From: Candidatus Zixiibacteriota bacterium
GTDB lineage: Bacteria; Zixibacteria; MSB-5A5; GN15; JAAZOE01
Assembly: GCA_036480375.1 (NCBI GenBank)
Contig: JAZGGI010000047.1
Span: 28,706 to 92,705 of the forward strand
DNA length: 64,000 bases
Direction of reading: 5' to 3'
Made by a program: the position numbers and the translations under genes. Positions within the stretch are counted from its first letter, which is position 1, and every line of letters starts with the position of its first letter. Positions 45,926 to 56,277 of this stretch are shown here, one piece after another. The notes below the pieces were generated by a model. The model was not told the origin of the DNA, searched no databases, and worked only from the letters and a program-made list of their open reading frames with translations.

Positions 45926-47146
45926 TTATCCGTAGATAGTCTTCAACTCACTGATATTGTCTCTAATCCTAACCGAATTGGCGCATTGGGCCGTGCACTG
46001 ATCACACGAACCACATGCATCCAGACTGCTTCCCCGAGGAATATTATTTAATACCCGTCGCGCTTTATAAAAATCGCCGTAACTGGCGGCGTACATATGC
46101 GTGCGCATCAGTGTCGGGATATCAGTCTTATGAGGGCAGGAAGCCAGACATTGGCGGCATTGATGACAGAACCCCATACCCAACTGAATAGTCGAATCCG
46201 AAAGCAGTTTCTCTTCCTCGGGAGTATATTCGAGACTGTAAGCGATTTCAAAATTATCATTTAGAAAATCATAGTTGGCAATTCCGGGGATAGAGGTCTT
46301 AATCTCAGGCATGCGCATAACCCAGCGGAGCATAGCGTTATGTATAGTCTTGTTGGGGTAGCCGGCAATTTGATCGGCTGACAGCCGGGAACCACCCGCC
46401 TGGGTTTTCATGGCAACAAATCCGATGCCTTTATTGGCGGCGTTTTTCACGGCCGCCATTAAATCGGCGTTATCGCCCAGAGAAATATTCATTGACGTCA
46501 GGATGACATCATAAAAACCGGCCTCGACTGTGTCATTAATAACCGCGGCCATATTACTATGAGTTGAAATTCCGGCGGCCAGTATTTTTTTCTGCTCTTT
46601 TAATTCGGCAAACCCCTCCTGTAAACCCGGATTGTTTACGAAGCCTAAAGTAGCGACGCTGTGAATGTAAAGGATGTCAACGTAATCAGTCTTAAGTCTT
46701 TTCAGACTTCCTTCGCATAATTCAATCAACTTCTTTTTTACCGCCGCGGGATCTTCTACTCTTTGCCCGGGCGTATAAACTTTCGTACCGATATTGACTT
46801 TATCCCGCACCTTCAATTTGTTGACCACTCGTCCAACCATTTGCTCATTTTGCCCATACTGGTAAGAAGCAGCTGTGTCGAAATGCCGAATTCCTTTTTC
46901 ATAGGCGGCTTGAATAATTCCGGGATTATTAGCGCCACCAGCCCCCATGCTGACGATTGGAACCTTCATTCCGGTTTTACCCAAAGTTCTATAGATTATT
47001 TCTGGCTGTGTCGCTTGGTCAGTGTGTTCACCCTCCTGGGCCAGAGATAATTGCGGGGTCAGTCCGGCCAGTCCCGTCGTTGCCAATCCCGCAGCCGCTG
47101 TTGATAAAAATTTCCTGCGCGACAAATTCGATTTAGATTTATCCAT
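45926..47146 (-). CDS. Tat-exported aldo/keto reductase with C-terminal 4Fe-4S domain
   Basis: 406 residues. A Tat signal (SRRKFLSTAAAGLATTGLAG) leads an aldo/keto reductase barrel with catalytic Asp/Tyr (FDTAASYQYGQNE) and His (YIHSV). The C-terminus has two Cys clusters: CHQCRQCLASCPHKTD and CGSCDQCTAQC. The ATG at 47146 has GGAGG 6 nt upstream; an ATG at 47161 is rejected because it lies before that site. It follows the hydrolase-TPR gene by 27 nt. The combination suggests an exported redox enzyme receiving electrons through an iron-sulfur relay; the substrate is unknown. Confidence 0.87.
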   Translation of the reverse strand: MDKSKSNLSRRKFLSTAAAGLATTGLAGLTPQLSLAQEGEHTDQATQPEIIYRTLGKTGMKVPIVSMGAGGANNPGIIQAAYEKGIRHFDTAASYQYGQNEQMVGRVVNKLKVRDKVNIGTKVYTPGQRVEDPAAVKKKLIELCEGSLKRLKTDYVDILYIHSVATLGFVNNPGLQEGFAELKEQKKILAAGISTHSNMAAVINDTVEAGFYDVILTSMNISLGDNADLMAAVKNAANKGIGFVAMKTQAGGSRLSADQIAGYPNKTIHNAMLRWVMRMPEIKTSIPGIANYDFLNDNFEIAYSLEYTPEEEKLLSDSTIQLGMGFCHQCRQCLASCPHKTDIPTLMRTHMYAASYGDFYKARRVLNNIPRGSSLDACGSCDQCTAQCANSVRIRDNISELKTIYG

Positions 47147-47173
47147 CTGTTGCCTCCGCATGCAAAATGTATG

Positions 47174-48757
47174 TTAGTTTTCTTCTATTTGGCTCAAAAA
47201 ATTCTCGGCTATGTTTCTTAGCTGTTGCCTAAAATCTTCGTTGGCCGACGTATCGTCAGGTAAGGCCTCCAATACATTTTTATAGCACTGGATCGCCATA
47301 GTCGTATCGCCCGCAACCAGGCAGGCATCCGCGTAGCTATCCCATGAATTGGCGACATTAGGATAATTATCCGCGACTATCTTAAAAACTCGCAAGGACT
47401 CGTCAATTCGATTTTGCTGCAATAGTTGATAACCAAGGACATTAAAATTCTGCATGGGGATATTGTACATATCCGGATACAAAGCAATGAATTTATCATA
47501 TAAATCCAGACCGGCCGCTATCTGACCGGTGGTAAATAAAGCCATCAATTGATTCTGTGTGGGGGGTAAATCCTCAGCTCCCCTAAATTCACGCCTGACA
47601 AATTCTAAATCATAGCCATTGTGTAAAGGCATATTCTCGATAAAAGCCATACTCGCGGAATCATCATTTAAAAAAGCGTCAAAAAACCTATAGACATGAT
47701 CCGCGATCATTTTGTATCCGTCCAATCTTTGCCGATGCATTTGCTCCGTGCTATCGCTCAACATACTTAATATTGAGCGTCCCATGTTGAAATCCTGATA
47801 AGAATTTGACGGGAAAGCAAAAGAATATCTTGACGCGAATATCAAAGAATCGAGCAAAGAAAAATCAGGCTCATGTTCTCCGGTAGGATATAAATTCATT
47901 AGCGGACCGCTTAATCTCTCAGGGGAATAGGCAGGGTTTTGCCTTACCAATTCCTGAAGCATTCCAAAAGTAAGCGAACCCGCAAGCGTGGCTGTCGCTT
48001 TGACGTTTTGATTTCTCAGCTTTACCAAAACAGCCGTAGCGCCTCCGGCGCCCGAACCTAAAATCCCTATTTTATTATAGTCGACATTTGGAAAGTCGTG
48101 CAAGAAGCCAAGTACAAATTCCGCGTCACGCGCGGTCGATTCGAGTCCTATCTGATTATATTCGGGAGTAGCCGACATCTGCCCGAGAGGATGGGTGGTA
48201 GCAACGATAAAACCATGACTGGCCAGGTACTCGCACAAGACAGCATTTTCGCAATAACTCGATTCATAGCGGGGACAGTATATTACCAGCGGAAACGAAC
48301 CTTCTTCAGGATCAGCGTCTCTGACCGCCTTCAAATCTTTGCCCATAATTTCAAGCGCAAAACCAGCCGGTTGTTGGGTTGCGTTGACAATGTAACCTAT
48401 TTCGCGATTATGCAATTGAGTCAAAAGATTAATAAACTCATCGTTCTCAGGATACGAATATGAGTATTCTCCATAAACCATCGTAATAGAGTTTTCCATA
48501 GTTTTGGCCGGATACCAAACACATATTTGTATCGGACGAGCGGTTTCTCCTTCCACCGGATTGCCGAAGTAATCCAATCTCGCCCGGTAAACTCTCGAGT
48601 AATCATATCGTTCGAAGGATTTGAATCCGATGCCGTGGGGCCCCGGTTCCAAATTTCCCCAAAGCGTAATATCCTGAGCCGAAGTTGCATTTACACAACA
48701 GATCAGGAAAAACGTGATAATAAGATTTGAAATGCCCTGACGGAAGAATTTTGGCAT
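47174..48757 (-). CDS. Secreted alpha/beta hydrolase with C-terminal TPR repeats
   Basis: 527 residues. A signal peptide (to about residue 27) is followed by an alpha/beta hydrolase of the PAF-acetylhydrolase/dienelactone hydrolase type (VIYCPRYESSY, nucleophile elbow GILGSGAGGA). The last about 130 residues hold two or three TPR-like repeats (LRVFKIVADNYPNVANSWDSYADACLVAGDTTMAIQCYKNVL). It is the first gene of the operon with the Tat-exported reductase. Confidence 0.82.
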   Translation of the reverse strand: MPKFFRQGISNLIITFFLICCVNATSAQDITLWGNLEPGPHGIGFKSFERYDYSRVYRARLDYFGNPVEGETARPIQICVWYPAKTMENSITMVYGEYSYSYPENDEFINLLTQLHNREIGYIVNATQQPAGFALEIMGKDLKAVRDADPEEGSFPLVIYCPRYESSYCENAVLCEYLASHGFIVATTHPLGQMSATPEYNQIGLESTARDAEFVLGFLHDFPNVDYNKIGILGSGAGGATAVLVKLRNQNVKATATLAGSLTFGMLQELVRQNPAYSPERLSGPLMNLYPTGEHEPDFSLLDSLIFASRYSFAFPSNSYQDFNMGRSILSMLSDSTEQMHRQRLDGYKMIADHVYRFFDAFLNDDSASMAFIENMPLHNGYDLEFVRREFRGAEDLPPTQNQLMALFTTGQIAAGLDLYDKFIALYPDMYNIPMQNFNVLGYQLLQQNRIDESLRVFKIVADNYPNVANSWDSYADACLVAGDTTMAIQCYKNVLEALPDDTSANEDFRQQLRNIAENFLSQIEEN

Positions 48758-48796
48758 ATCTAGGCTCCCTGCAAAGAATTAGTCATTGTAGTATCC

Positions 48797-48825
48797 AAGA
48801 TAAAACAAACCGTCGCGTAAATCAA
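48797..48825 (-). promoter_or_regulatory. Promoter of the hydrolase-reductase operon
   Basis: On the minus strand TTGATT (48820-48825), a 17-nt spacer and TATCTT (48797-48802), about 40 bp upstream of the start codon. Confidence 0.5.
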
Positions 48826-48910
48826 GATGTACTCAATGCTAAGAGAGAGCCGTAATATCAATTAGCGCGATATGTGACATAATTTTCAATATATGTATGC
48901 CGAATGAAAC

Positions 48911-50428
48911 CTAATATCCCGATTCATGATCATGACATTCAGTACACAACATTTCTTTCCAGGCTTCATCTATGTCCTCAGGGTGCTCAAAATCGAGACC
49001 AATAATACTGCCTGCGATTTCATCCAAATTACTCGACGGTCCTTGCGCAACAATTAGATGACAGGTATTACAGGCATATGATAGTTTCTCGCCCCGCTCA
49101 TTTTCCTTGACCCGATCATGACAGCGAAAACAACCATCATTTACAAAATGGCTAAGATAGTTGTGTCGAACCCGGTAGTCGGTTTTCATTTCGGGGAAGA
49201 AATTTTGTTCGTAAATTTCCAGTAATGCCTTAGAAGCTTCAAATATTGCCGGCTTCATGGTTTTGGCGATATCCGGATATTCAACCTCATAATATTTAGT
49301 CAATCCGGATAAAATTTCTGTTCGCGCCTCTTTCATATCCATGTATTCTTTTACCAATATTTCCAGACCTGCTGCCCTGACATGTGGCAAATCTGAAGAA
49401 ATCCTATCCGCCGAAAGGGCCAGATTGATCGCCTTGGCAGGAGGCATGAACAAATGGCTGGGGCGGTTATGGCAATCCATGCAGTCAAAATGGCGAATTT
49501 CGATATTGGGGTCATCAATATCTATCGGTTCCGCATCAGGATCGGTATATGTCAATGTATCGCCATTTTCCTTAATCAGGCGTATCCACGGAATATCATT
49601 ACGTTTTTCATCAGTGGCGATATATTGAACCTTATTGGACCCAATCATATGCCAGTGAATACCTTCGAGTTTTCCCGTACGGGGATTTCCACCGCCAATC
49701 TTAACCAACATTTTAATAGTCCAGGGAGAATTCTCTTCATCCGACTTGTAATAAGTATGGGTCACCATTTTCTCGCCATAGAATTGTTGCGGCCAATGAC
49801 AACTTTCACAGGTTTCCTGAGCGGGGCGAAGATTATGGACCGGAGTTTCTATCGGGCGCGAATATGAATTATTGGCCGTGGCAAATAACTGCCGGATTCC
49901 ATCAAATTTGGCCTTAACCCAAAATGACGCTCCCGGCCCAATATGGCATTCAACACAGGCGACGCGGGCATGAGGCGAATTGTGATAGGTTACGTTTTGA
50001 GGCCCCATCACTTCATGACAGGTCTCACCGCAAAACCCAACCGAGTCAGTGGCTTCATATGCCCTTGTTCCGCTATAGATCAAAAGAATAATTAAGGTCG
50101 AAAAAATACCCAGAAACAACCACAGGTTTTTCATATAGCCGGGATCAGAAGGGTCGATTGATAAATTGAATTTTACATTCTCACCCTTTTTCCGGGCTAT
50201 GCGAACCTGAAGCCATATCGATATCAGGAACAGGATGAATCCAATCAGCATGATGGCGGGGACGATTACGAATGTCACCAGCGACCGGTAAGGATTTTCT
50301 GTTCCTTGCGTAAAATCGATTAAAAGTAAAATTAAAAACAGCGCTCCGCCCGATGTAACCAACGCGCCACCGAGAGCGGCCAGCGGATGTCTGAATAATG
50401 TCCGACGACGTCTTCTTTTGGTATTCAT
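48911..50428 (-). CDS. NapC/NirT-type multiheme cytochrome c (seven heme motifs)
   Basis: 505 residues with two N-terminal membrane helices (about 15-35 and 45-70; a third near 103-122) and a large periplasmic region. Heme attachment motifs: CGETCH (a CX3CH variant, first heme), CVECH, CESCH, CMDCH, CFRCH, CNTCH and CTECH. The opening CGETCHEVMGPQ...SPHARVACVECHIGPGA matches NapC/NirT quinol dehydrogenases, which move electrons from menaquinol to periplasmic reductases. No terminal reductase gene is adjacent. AAGGAAGG precedes the ATG. Confidence 0.88.
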   Translation of the reverse strand: MNTKRRRRRTLFRHPLAALGGALVTSGGALFLILLLIDFTQGTENPYRSLVTFVIVPAIMLIGFILFLISIWLQVRIARKKGENVKFNLSIDPSDPGYMKNLWLFLGIFSTLIILLIYSGTRAYEATDSVGFCGETCHEVMGPQNVTYHNSPHARVACVECHIGPGASFWVKAKFDGIRQLFATANNSYSRPIETPVHNLRPAQETCESCHWPQQFYGEKMVTHTYYKSDEENSPWTIKMLVKIGGGNPRTGKLEGIHWHMIGSNKVQYIATDEKRNDIPWIRLIKENGDTLTYTDPDAEPIDIDDPNIEIRHFDCMDCHNRPSHLFMPPAKAINLALSADRISSDLPHVRAAGLEILVKEYMDMKEARTEILSGLTKYYEVEYPDIAKTMKPAIFEASKALLEIYEQNFFPEMKTDYRVRHNYLSHFVNDGCFRCHDRVKENERGEKLSYACNTCHLIVAQGPSSNLDEIAGSIIGLDFEHPEDIDEAWKEMLCTECHDHESGY

Positions 50429-50521
50429 TATTACCTTCCTTATAAAATCAAAAGATAATAATCAAAAATTGCGGAAAAGTCACCAAAATTAGTCTTAAAT
50501 TTCTTGTCAAAAAAGAAATGG

Positions 50522-52042
50522 TTAGCTTTTTTTATCAATCTCTTTTAATAAATTCTTAAAAATCAAATTATGAAATGGCAATATCATGTACCAATAGAAT
50601 CTGCCCATAATGGTCAGGGGATCATAATAGGCCCTCAAAGTAATTTTTCTCCGACCGCCTCGTTCCCTGACTGAGAATTCAAGCCACGCCCGGCGTAAGG
50701 TTTTCATTTCCGAGCGTAAAAGCAACCTTTTATTGGGCCTAATATCCTCAATCCGCCAAAAATCGATGACGTCATTTATTTGCAGGTGCCCATAACTCTT
50801 TCTACCCCTTGATGTTCCCACGCCGGCAAACAACCTGTCAACAGCTCCTCTCAAACGCCACATCCAGGTATTATAAAGCCATCCTTCTTTTCCTCCTATC
50901 CGGCAGATGGATTTGAAAATTGAAGTAGCCGACTTTTCACTGAAAATGGCAAATTTCGCCTTAAATCTTTCCCGACCTCTCAGCTCGTGCAGCTTCAGGG
51001 CGAGCTCGTGCGCAGGTGGAAAAGCGTCCGACCAACGAGTCGAAACCCGGTCCTGTTGTTCTCTCGTCATAGCGTTTAATAAAGCCTGCCGATACGATAC
51101 CGGCTCAAAAGGCAAAATCGACTTAATGGCCATATCCTCGCAAATTACCTTATCCTTCAAACCTTCCATCAAACATTGCGTTATGGCATTGGGTACGGGC
51201 GTAATCTGACTGGCTAAATAGGCATAGAACTTTATAGAAGAAATTGGGCAATTAAAGTAGATTGTCTTTTTATTCAAAATTTCCGAGAAAATTTTTAGCA
51301 TTTCCAAATAAGTCAGAATTTCTTTTCCCCCAATTGAAAAACTCAGCCCGACCGATTCGGGAATTTCCAGCACACCAACCAAATACTTAATGACATCTCT
51401 GATTGAAATCGGTTGACAATTATTCTGCGCCCATCTCGGTACCGGCATAATCGCCAATCTGCGAATCAAATGCTCAATAATTTCATAAGAAGCGCTGCCC
51501 GAACCGATTATAATTGCCGCTCGCAAGATTGTAACCGGAACCGTCCCTTGCTTCAACTCTTCGGCTACTTCCATCCGATTGCGCAAATGCGATGATAAAG
51601 GGCTACTGATATCGCCCAGTCCGCCCAGATAAATAATCCCTCTGATGCCTTTTTCTTCAGCTACCAAACGGAAATTTGCCGCAGCCTTGATATCCGCCGC
51701 CTCAAATTCTTTGGGACCGAGATACAGGGAATGGATTAAATAGTAGGCGGTATCAACTCCCTCAAGAGCCTTTTCGAGCGTACGGGGCAGTAATGCGTCA
51801 GCAACCACAACTTCAACCTCCGGCCACATCTTTCTGTAAACCGAGGAGGCTCCCCTTACCATTGCCCGAACCCGATATCCCCGAGCAATTAATTCGGGTA
51901 TTAACCGCCCTCCTATATACCCGGAAGCTCCGGTTACTAAAATCCGTCCCAGAAACGGCAGCGGGTTAGTTGGCAAATCGTGACAAAACAAATCATCAGG
52001 AGTCGGAATCTTGCCTTTTGGATTTTTTTCTTGCTTATGCAT
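50522..52042 (-). CDS. SDR (NAD(P)-binding epimerase-like) protein with DUF2867 domain
   Basis: 506 residues. The N-terminal atypical short-chain dehydrogenase domain has the dinucleotide motif TGASGYIGGRL (about residue 36) and the YLIHSL and YLGGLGD segments. The C-terminal about 150 residues match DUF2867 (RLRGAVDRLFAGVG..., ending YWYMILPFHNLIFK). Such two-domain proteins are annotated as NAD-dependent epimerases of unknown substrate. No ribosome-binding site is seen, so the exact start is uncertain. Confidence 0.82.
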   Translation of the reverse strand: MHKQEKNPKGKIPTPDDLFCHDLPTNPLPFLGRILVTGASGYIGGRLIPELIARGYRVRAMVRGASSVYRKMWPEVEVVVADALLPRTLEKALEGVDTAYYLIHSLYLGPKEFEAADIKAAANFRLVAEEKGIRGIIYLGGLGDISSPLSSHLRNRMEVAEELKQGTVPVTILRAAIIIGSGSASYEIIEHLIRRLAIMPVPRWAQNNCQPISIRDVIKYLVGVLEIPESVGLSFSIGGKEILTYLEMLKIFSEILNKKTIYFNCPISSIKFYAYLASQITPVPNAITQCLMEGLKDKVICEDMAIKSILPFEPVSYRQALLNAMTREQQDRVSTRWSDAFPPAHELALKLHELRGRERFKAKFAIFSEKSATSIFKSICRIGGKEGWLYNTWMWRLRGAVDRLFAGVGTSRGRKSYGHLQINDVIDFWRIEDIRPNKRLLLRSEMKTLRRAWLEFSVRERGGRRKITLRAYYDPLTIMGRFYWYMILPFHNLIFKNLLKEIDKKS

Positions 52043-52164
52043 GACAAAAATACTTATTCAAGATAGATGATGTCCTAATTTAATGATTATCAATCGGTAT
52101 AACAAGACTAAATACATCTGTTATAAAAGATACTAATCGAGGGAAATTTGACCCAGAAGTTCAA

Positions 52165-53529
52165 TCAATCTAATTTTGCCTTCGACGACGAGATCCCGTA
52201 TTTTTTCATTCGATATATCAGCACGTGCCGGGCGATGTGTAAATATTGCGCCGCCCTGGTTCGATTCCAGCCGCATGTATTTAGGGCGTTGATTATAAGA
52301 TTCTTCTCGGCTTCATGAAATGTTATATGCTCCGCACCGACTTCGGTATATTTCTTAGTAGCTTTAGTGTCTTCAGCATTGAAGTCATCAGGTAAATCTT
52401 CCGGCATTAAAATATCGGAACTTCGCAGGATTGTCATCCGCTCGATAATGTTTTCAAGTTCGCGGACGTTTCCCGGCCAGGAAAATGCTTTCAATTCTTC
52501 AATTAAATCCGGCGAAAGAGACAGATTTTTATTACCTCCGGCACGGCGCAGGAAGGTTTCTGCTAATAGCGGAATATCTTCTTTTCTCTCGCGAAGGCTT
52601 GGGACTTTTATCGGGATGACATTCAATCGATAAAATAAATCTTCACGGAAGCTTCCTGCGAATATTCTTTCCTTTAGATTGACGTTGGTCGAAGCGATTA
52701 CTCTGACATCTATATCCTTCCGATGCTCGGAACCTACCGGTTCAATCTGTCTTTCCTGTAAAACCCGAAGCAATTTAACCTGAAGATCCAGGGCCAGATC
52801 GCCTATTTCGTCCAACAAAATCGTCCCGCCTTCAGCCAGTTCAAATCGGCCCCGTTTATCTTTGATAGCTCCGGTAAACGCTCCCCTGACATGGCCGAAT
52901 AACTCGGATTCGAGCAAATCCCTGGGAATAGCGGCGCAATTGACTGCCACAAATTCGCCTGCAGCCCTAAGGCTTTTTTCATGGATTGTCCGAGCTATTA
53001 GCTCTTTTCCTGTGCCCGATTCCCCGGTAATCAAAATGGTCGCATCTGACGGCGCGACCTTCTCAATCATCGACATCATTTCGCGAAACGCATTAGATAT
53101 CCCCACCGGCTCAGAACCTTTGCGGGCGTTTTCGAGTTGATTCTTCAGATTTTGGTTTTCCCGTTCGAGCTTTTCGAATGCCAATGCCTTATCAATCGTA
53201 ACAAATAATTCATCATCTTCAAACGGTTTGGTTAGGTAATCAAAAGCCCCCTTCTTGACCGCCTGGACCGCCTGAGAGACCTCCCCGTGCGCGGTTATCA
53301 GGATTGTTTTTAAATCGGGAATCACTTTTTTTGCCTGCTCCATCAATTGCATTCCATCCAATCCGGGCATTCTGATATCAGATAAGAGCAAATCAAAACG
53401 TTGGCTCTTGAGAGCATCCAGAGCTTTTATCCCGTTTTCTACCGCCATCACAGTATATCCGCGCTTTTCCAACTTAAACTGAATTACGCGTCGCACGGAA
53501 TGATCGTCATCGGCCAGCAAAATTCTCAT
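52165..53529 (-). CDS. NtrC-family sigma54-dependent response regulator
   Basis: 454 residues: receiver (D51 in [11 protein letters not shown] near 102 in YLTKPF), AAA+ domain with Walker A GESGTGKE and the sigma54-contact loop GAFTGA, and a C-terminal Fis-type helix-turn-helix ([32 protein letters not shown]). It activates sigma54 promoters when phosphorylated. It overlaps the histidine kinase gene by 4 bp. The divergent metal-efflux operon is the likely target (inference). Confidence 0.93.
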   Translation of the reverse strand: MRILLADDDHSVRRVIQFKLEKRGYTVMAVENGIKALDALKSQRFDLLLSDIRMPGLDGMQLMEQAKKVIPDLKTILITAHGEVSQAVQAVKKGAFDYLTKPFEDDELFVTIDKALAFEKLERENQNLKNQLENARKGSEPVGISNAFREMMSMIEKVAPSDATILITGESGTGKELIARTIHEKSLRAAGEFVAVNCAAIPRDLLESELFGHVRGAFTGAIKDKRGRFELAEGGTILLDEIGDLALDLQVKLLRVLQERQIEPVGSEHRKDIDVRVIASTNVNLKERIFAGSFREDLFYRLNVIPIKVPSLRERKEDIPLLAETFLRRAGGNKNLSLSPDLIEELKAFSWPGNVRELENIIERMTILRSSDILMPEDLPDDFNAEDTKATKKYTEVGAEHITFHEAEKNLIINALNTCGWNRTRAAQYLHIARHVLIYRMKKYGISSSKAKLD

Positions 53530-54599
53530 ATTCCCGTTTCCTGTAGAAGCGGCAGAGTGATTTCCACGCGGGTCCCCCGGCCGGGAGTGCTGAAAATATC
53601 TATTTGTCCATCATGGCTCTCAACTATCGATTTCACGATCGCCAGTCCCAAACCGGTGCCGTTGGATTTGGTCGTGAAAAACGGTTCATAAACATTTTCC
53701 AAATCGGCTTCATTGATTCCCGGTCCGCTATCTTCAAAAACCAGATGCGCGAATTTTCCCTTTATCTCCTCAAGAGTAATTTTGATTGTCTCACCCGATT
53801 TGGAAACCTGAAGGGCATTGAGCAGAATATTCAAAGCCATCTCATGCATCTTCAACCGATCACCCTTGATATAGATTTCATCCAGAATATCCTGAAATAG
53901 ATTAATTCCCTCCCGAGATGCATGAGTCTCCAATTGCCTGATGCTGGCCCGGATCGTATCGGACAAATTCAGCATTTCCAATTTCGGTTGAGGCGGGCGC
54001 GCGAAAGCCAAAAATTCGGTAATGGTTCCATCCATTCGCTTTATCTCGCTGAATAATATCTGACGAAATTCTTCCTTCTCTTCCGAAGCGGCCTTTTCAT
54101 CGGCCAAAATTTCTACCGCCCCCTTGATCGAAGCCAATGGATTTTTTATTTCATGAGCGACTCCGGCCGCGATCTGGCCGACCCGAGATAATTGTTTTGA
54201 TTTCTCCAGTTGAAGGCGCATATCCTCTTGTTTCTTCCGACTACTTAATTCGCGTTCCGTCAATCCGCCGGATAAAAGTGCAATTCCAAAATAAAAAACA
54301 ATCTCCACAACTTCTGCGGCAAAATCATGCGGTCCCACGCCGGATGACAATATTAAGGGCAAAATCAGAAGGGAAATTAACGCCGCCGTATACAAGCCGC
54401 CTCTCAAACCATACCAGGCCGAGGCAATTACTATGGGGATATAACAGAAACGGCCGTGAACCGCGTGAATCCAATGAGCGTCTCCAAAAATCGGCTCAAG
54501 AACCCAACCATAATGGATTCCCAGAGTCAAAACCGAAACTCCGCCGATTATTGATAGCCTGAAATTATTATTCTCCAAAAACTGCATATTATTATTCAT
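53526..54599 (-). CDS. Sensor histidine kinase
   Basis: 357 residues. Three or four N-terminal membrane helices (about 15-115) with hardly any periplasmic domain are followed by a short coiled linker, HisKA (H149 in VAHEIKNPLASIKG) and HATPase with N (LNILLNALQ), G1 (EDSGPGI) and G2 (GTGLGLAIVKSI) boxes. The signal is probably sensed in or near the membrane. AGAGG lies directly against the ATG at 54599; an in-frame ATG four codons later is possible. Confidence 0.9.
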   Translation of the reverse strand: MNNNMQFLENNNFRLSIIGGVSVLTLGIHYGWVLEPIFGDAHWIHAVHGRFCYIPIVIASAWYGLRGGLYTAALISLLILPLILSSGVGPHDFAAEVVEIVFYFGIALLSGGLTERELSSRKKQEDMRLQLEKSKQLSRVGQIAAGVAHEIKNPLASIKGAVEILADEKAASEEKEEFRQILFSEIKRMDGTITEFLAFARPPQPKLEMLNLSDTIRASIRQLETHASREGINLFQDILDEIYIKGDRLKMHEMALNILLNALQVSKSGETIKITLEEIKGKFAHLVFEDSGPGINEADLENVYEPFFTTKSNGTGLGLAIVKSIVESHDGQIDIFSTPGRGTRVEITLPLLQETGI

Positions 54600-54733
54600 C
54601 CTCTATCAAATTTCATTCCAATCTTAATGCCTTCTTCAATATTTTACGCCAAACCTCAAACTCAATACATTACAGCGTCTTAGAAATCACTATCGTCATG
54701 TATTTTAAATTCATTATATATAATACGCAAAAA

Positions 54734-54781
54734 TTGAATAAAATTAAAGAATATTATTCACCATTGAACAATTTTATTCAA
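54734..54781. promoter_or_regulatory. Dyad cluster TTGAA/TTCAA upstream of the efflux operon
   Basis: A perfect 12-bp inverted repeat TTGAATAAAATT (54734-54745) / AATTTTATTCAA (54770-54781); inside it lies a further TTGAA-N8-TTCAA palindrome (54764-54781). It is centred about 110 bp upstream of the candidate sigma54 start, where NtrC-type activators usually bind. Confidence 0.4.
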
Positions 54782-54842
54782 AAATATAAAAACTTGGAGA
54801 GCTTCCTTTTTTAAGTTGTTGATATAAATAATCATAGATTTT

Positions 54843-54857
54843 TGGCATACTATATGA
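54843..54857 (+). promoter_or_regulatory. Possible sigma54 promoter of the efflux operon
   Basis: TGGCAT followed by GA at the -12 position (GG-N10-GA; consensus GG-N10-GC), one mismatch in the key dinucleotide. The start would fall near 54869, just before AGGAG (54870-54874). Confidence 0.3.
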
Positions 54858-54886
54858 TATGGTTGAAATAGGAGAATTGAATTTTG

Positions 54887-56263
54887 ATGAATTTAAATAG
54901 AAAAATATCCGGCTTTGTGTCTCACCTTCTTTTGGTGTTCGCACTTTATGTAATTCCTTCGTCTGTATCGGCGGATGAATTTGAACGCTCAAAAAATAGT
55001 GCGGATTCGCTAAATTCAGTATACCAACTTTCGAGCGATTTGATTTACAAAAATGGGACAGGCAATAACCTCCCCGATTTGCTCAAATTGGGATTGAGAA
55101 TTAACCCTTCCATAAAAGAATCATTCTATAACTGGCGGGCCGCGATTGATAGAGCCTCATTTGCCGGAACCTTGCCTGATCCGGTTCTTTCGTTTGGATA
55201 TTTCATGGAGAGGGTCGAAACCCGGGTCGGCCCGCAAAGATATAAAATCGGACTGAGGCAATCGCTGCCCTGGTTTGGAACCTTGGGCACTAAGAGTGAT
55301 GTGGCTCGAAGCGAGGCGCTGGCATCCGAGATGAATTACGAATCAAGAAAGCAATCGGTTACTCATGATATCAAAACCGTGTATTATGAGCTCTACTATC
55401 TCGGAAAACTGAAATCGCTGACGCTCGCCAATTTTGAAATTTTGAAATTCTGGGAATCGGTCACTCAAACAAAATATAAGACGGCACAAGTTTCACATCA
55501 TGATTTGATAAAAGTCCAGATCGAACTGGGCATATTGGAGGATCGGTTAATCGGAATTGATAAAATGATCCCGCCTGTTAAATCAAATCTGGCGGCGCTG
55601 CTGAACTCATCCGACATATCTGAGATATCAATTCCGGATACGATTTATATTGAAGATATATCAACCGAGATTCAGTTTATTTTGGATCGCATTATTGATG
55701 GAAATCCGGCTCTTAAAAGCATAGCGTATGGAGTCCAAAAGGGAAAAGCGGCCGTCCGACTGAGCGGGAAAATATCGATGCCGGCCTTTACAATTGGAGT
55801 TGATTATATCGAGACCGGACCGGCCCTGATTCCGTCAATGCCGGAAAGCGGCAAAGATCCATTGATGTTGAACGTTGGCATGACTCTCCCGATCTGGTTC
55901 GGAAAAAATAAAGCCGTTAAGAATCAATCCAGAGCCCGCCTTATGGCCGAAGAGAACAAACTTGCCAATGCCCGAAATACCCTGATTGCCAGGGTGGAAA
56001 AAATATTGTTTGAATATGACGAAGCAAAAAGAAAATTGGTTTTATATAGAGATGGTCTGATCCCTCGAGCGGAGGAGGCTTTGAATGTCGGCTATGCCGC
56101 TTTTCAAGCCGGTCAAATCGATATTGTTAGCCTGCTCGATTCTCAACGCCAACTCCTTCATTTTCAGGAAGTATATGAACGGGCCAGAACTGACCTTGCC
56201 ATCAAGATTTCCAAAATTGAAATGTTGATGGGTAAACCCTTAACTTTTGAAGAACACAATTAA
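54887..56263 (+). CDS. TolC/CusC-family outer membrane efflux protein
   Basis: 458 residues with signal peptide (to about SVSA). The body has the duplicated helical-hairpin layout of outer membrane factors (GLRINPSIKESFYNWRAAIDRASFAGTLPDPVLSFGYF; AALLNSSD; YAAFQAGQIDIVSLLDSQRQLL). It forms the channel for the pump encoded downstream. ATG 54887 or the in-frame TTG 54884 may be used; AGGAG suits the TTG spacing better. First gene of a four-gene heavy-metal efflux operon. Confidence 0.88.
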   Translation: MNLNRKISGFVSHLLLVFALYVIPSSVSADEFERSKNSADSLNSVYQLSSDLIYKNGTGNNLPDLLKLGLRINPSIKESFYNWRAAIDRASFAGTLPDPVLSFGYFMERVETRVGPQRYKIGLRQSLPWFGTLGTKSDVARSEALASEMNYESRKQSVTHDIKTVYYELYYLGKLKSLTLANFEILKFWESVTQTKYKTAQVSHHDLIKVQIELGILEDRLIGIDKMIPPVKSNLAALLNSSDISEISIPDTIYIEDISTEIQFILDRIIDGNPALKSIAYGVQKGKAAVRLSGKISMPAFTIGVDYIETGPALIPSMPESGKDPLMLNVGMTLPIWFGKNKAVKNQSRARLMAEENKLANARNTLIARVEKILFEYDEAKRKLVLYRDGLIPRAEEALNVGYAAFQAGQIDIVSLLDSQRQLLHFQEVYERARTDLAIKISKIEMLMGKPLTFEEHN

Positions 56264-56277
56264 CCATAGGAGTCATT

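Noticed and set aside
48911..50428. Nitrite reductase operon
   Set aside because: Only the quinol-dehydrogenase-like cytochrome is present; no nrfA, nirS or napA homologue lies nearby.
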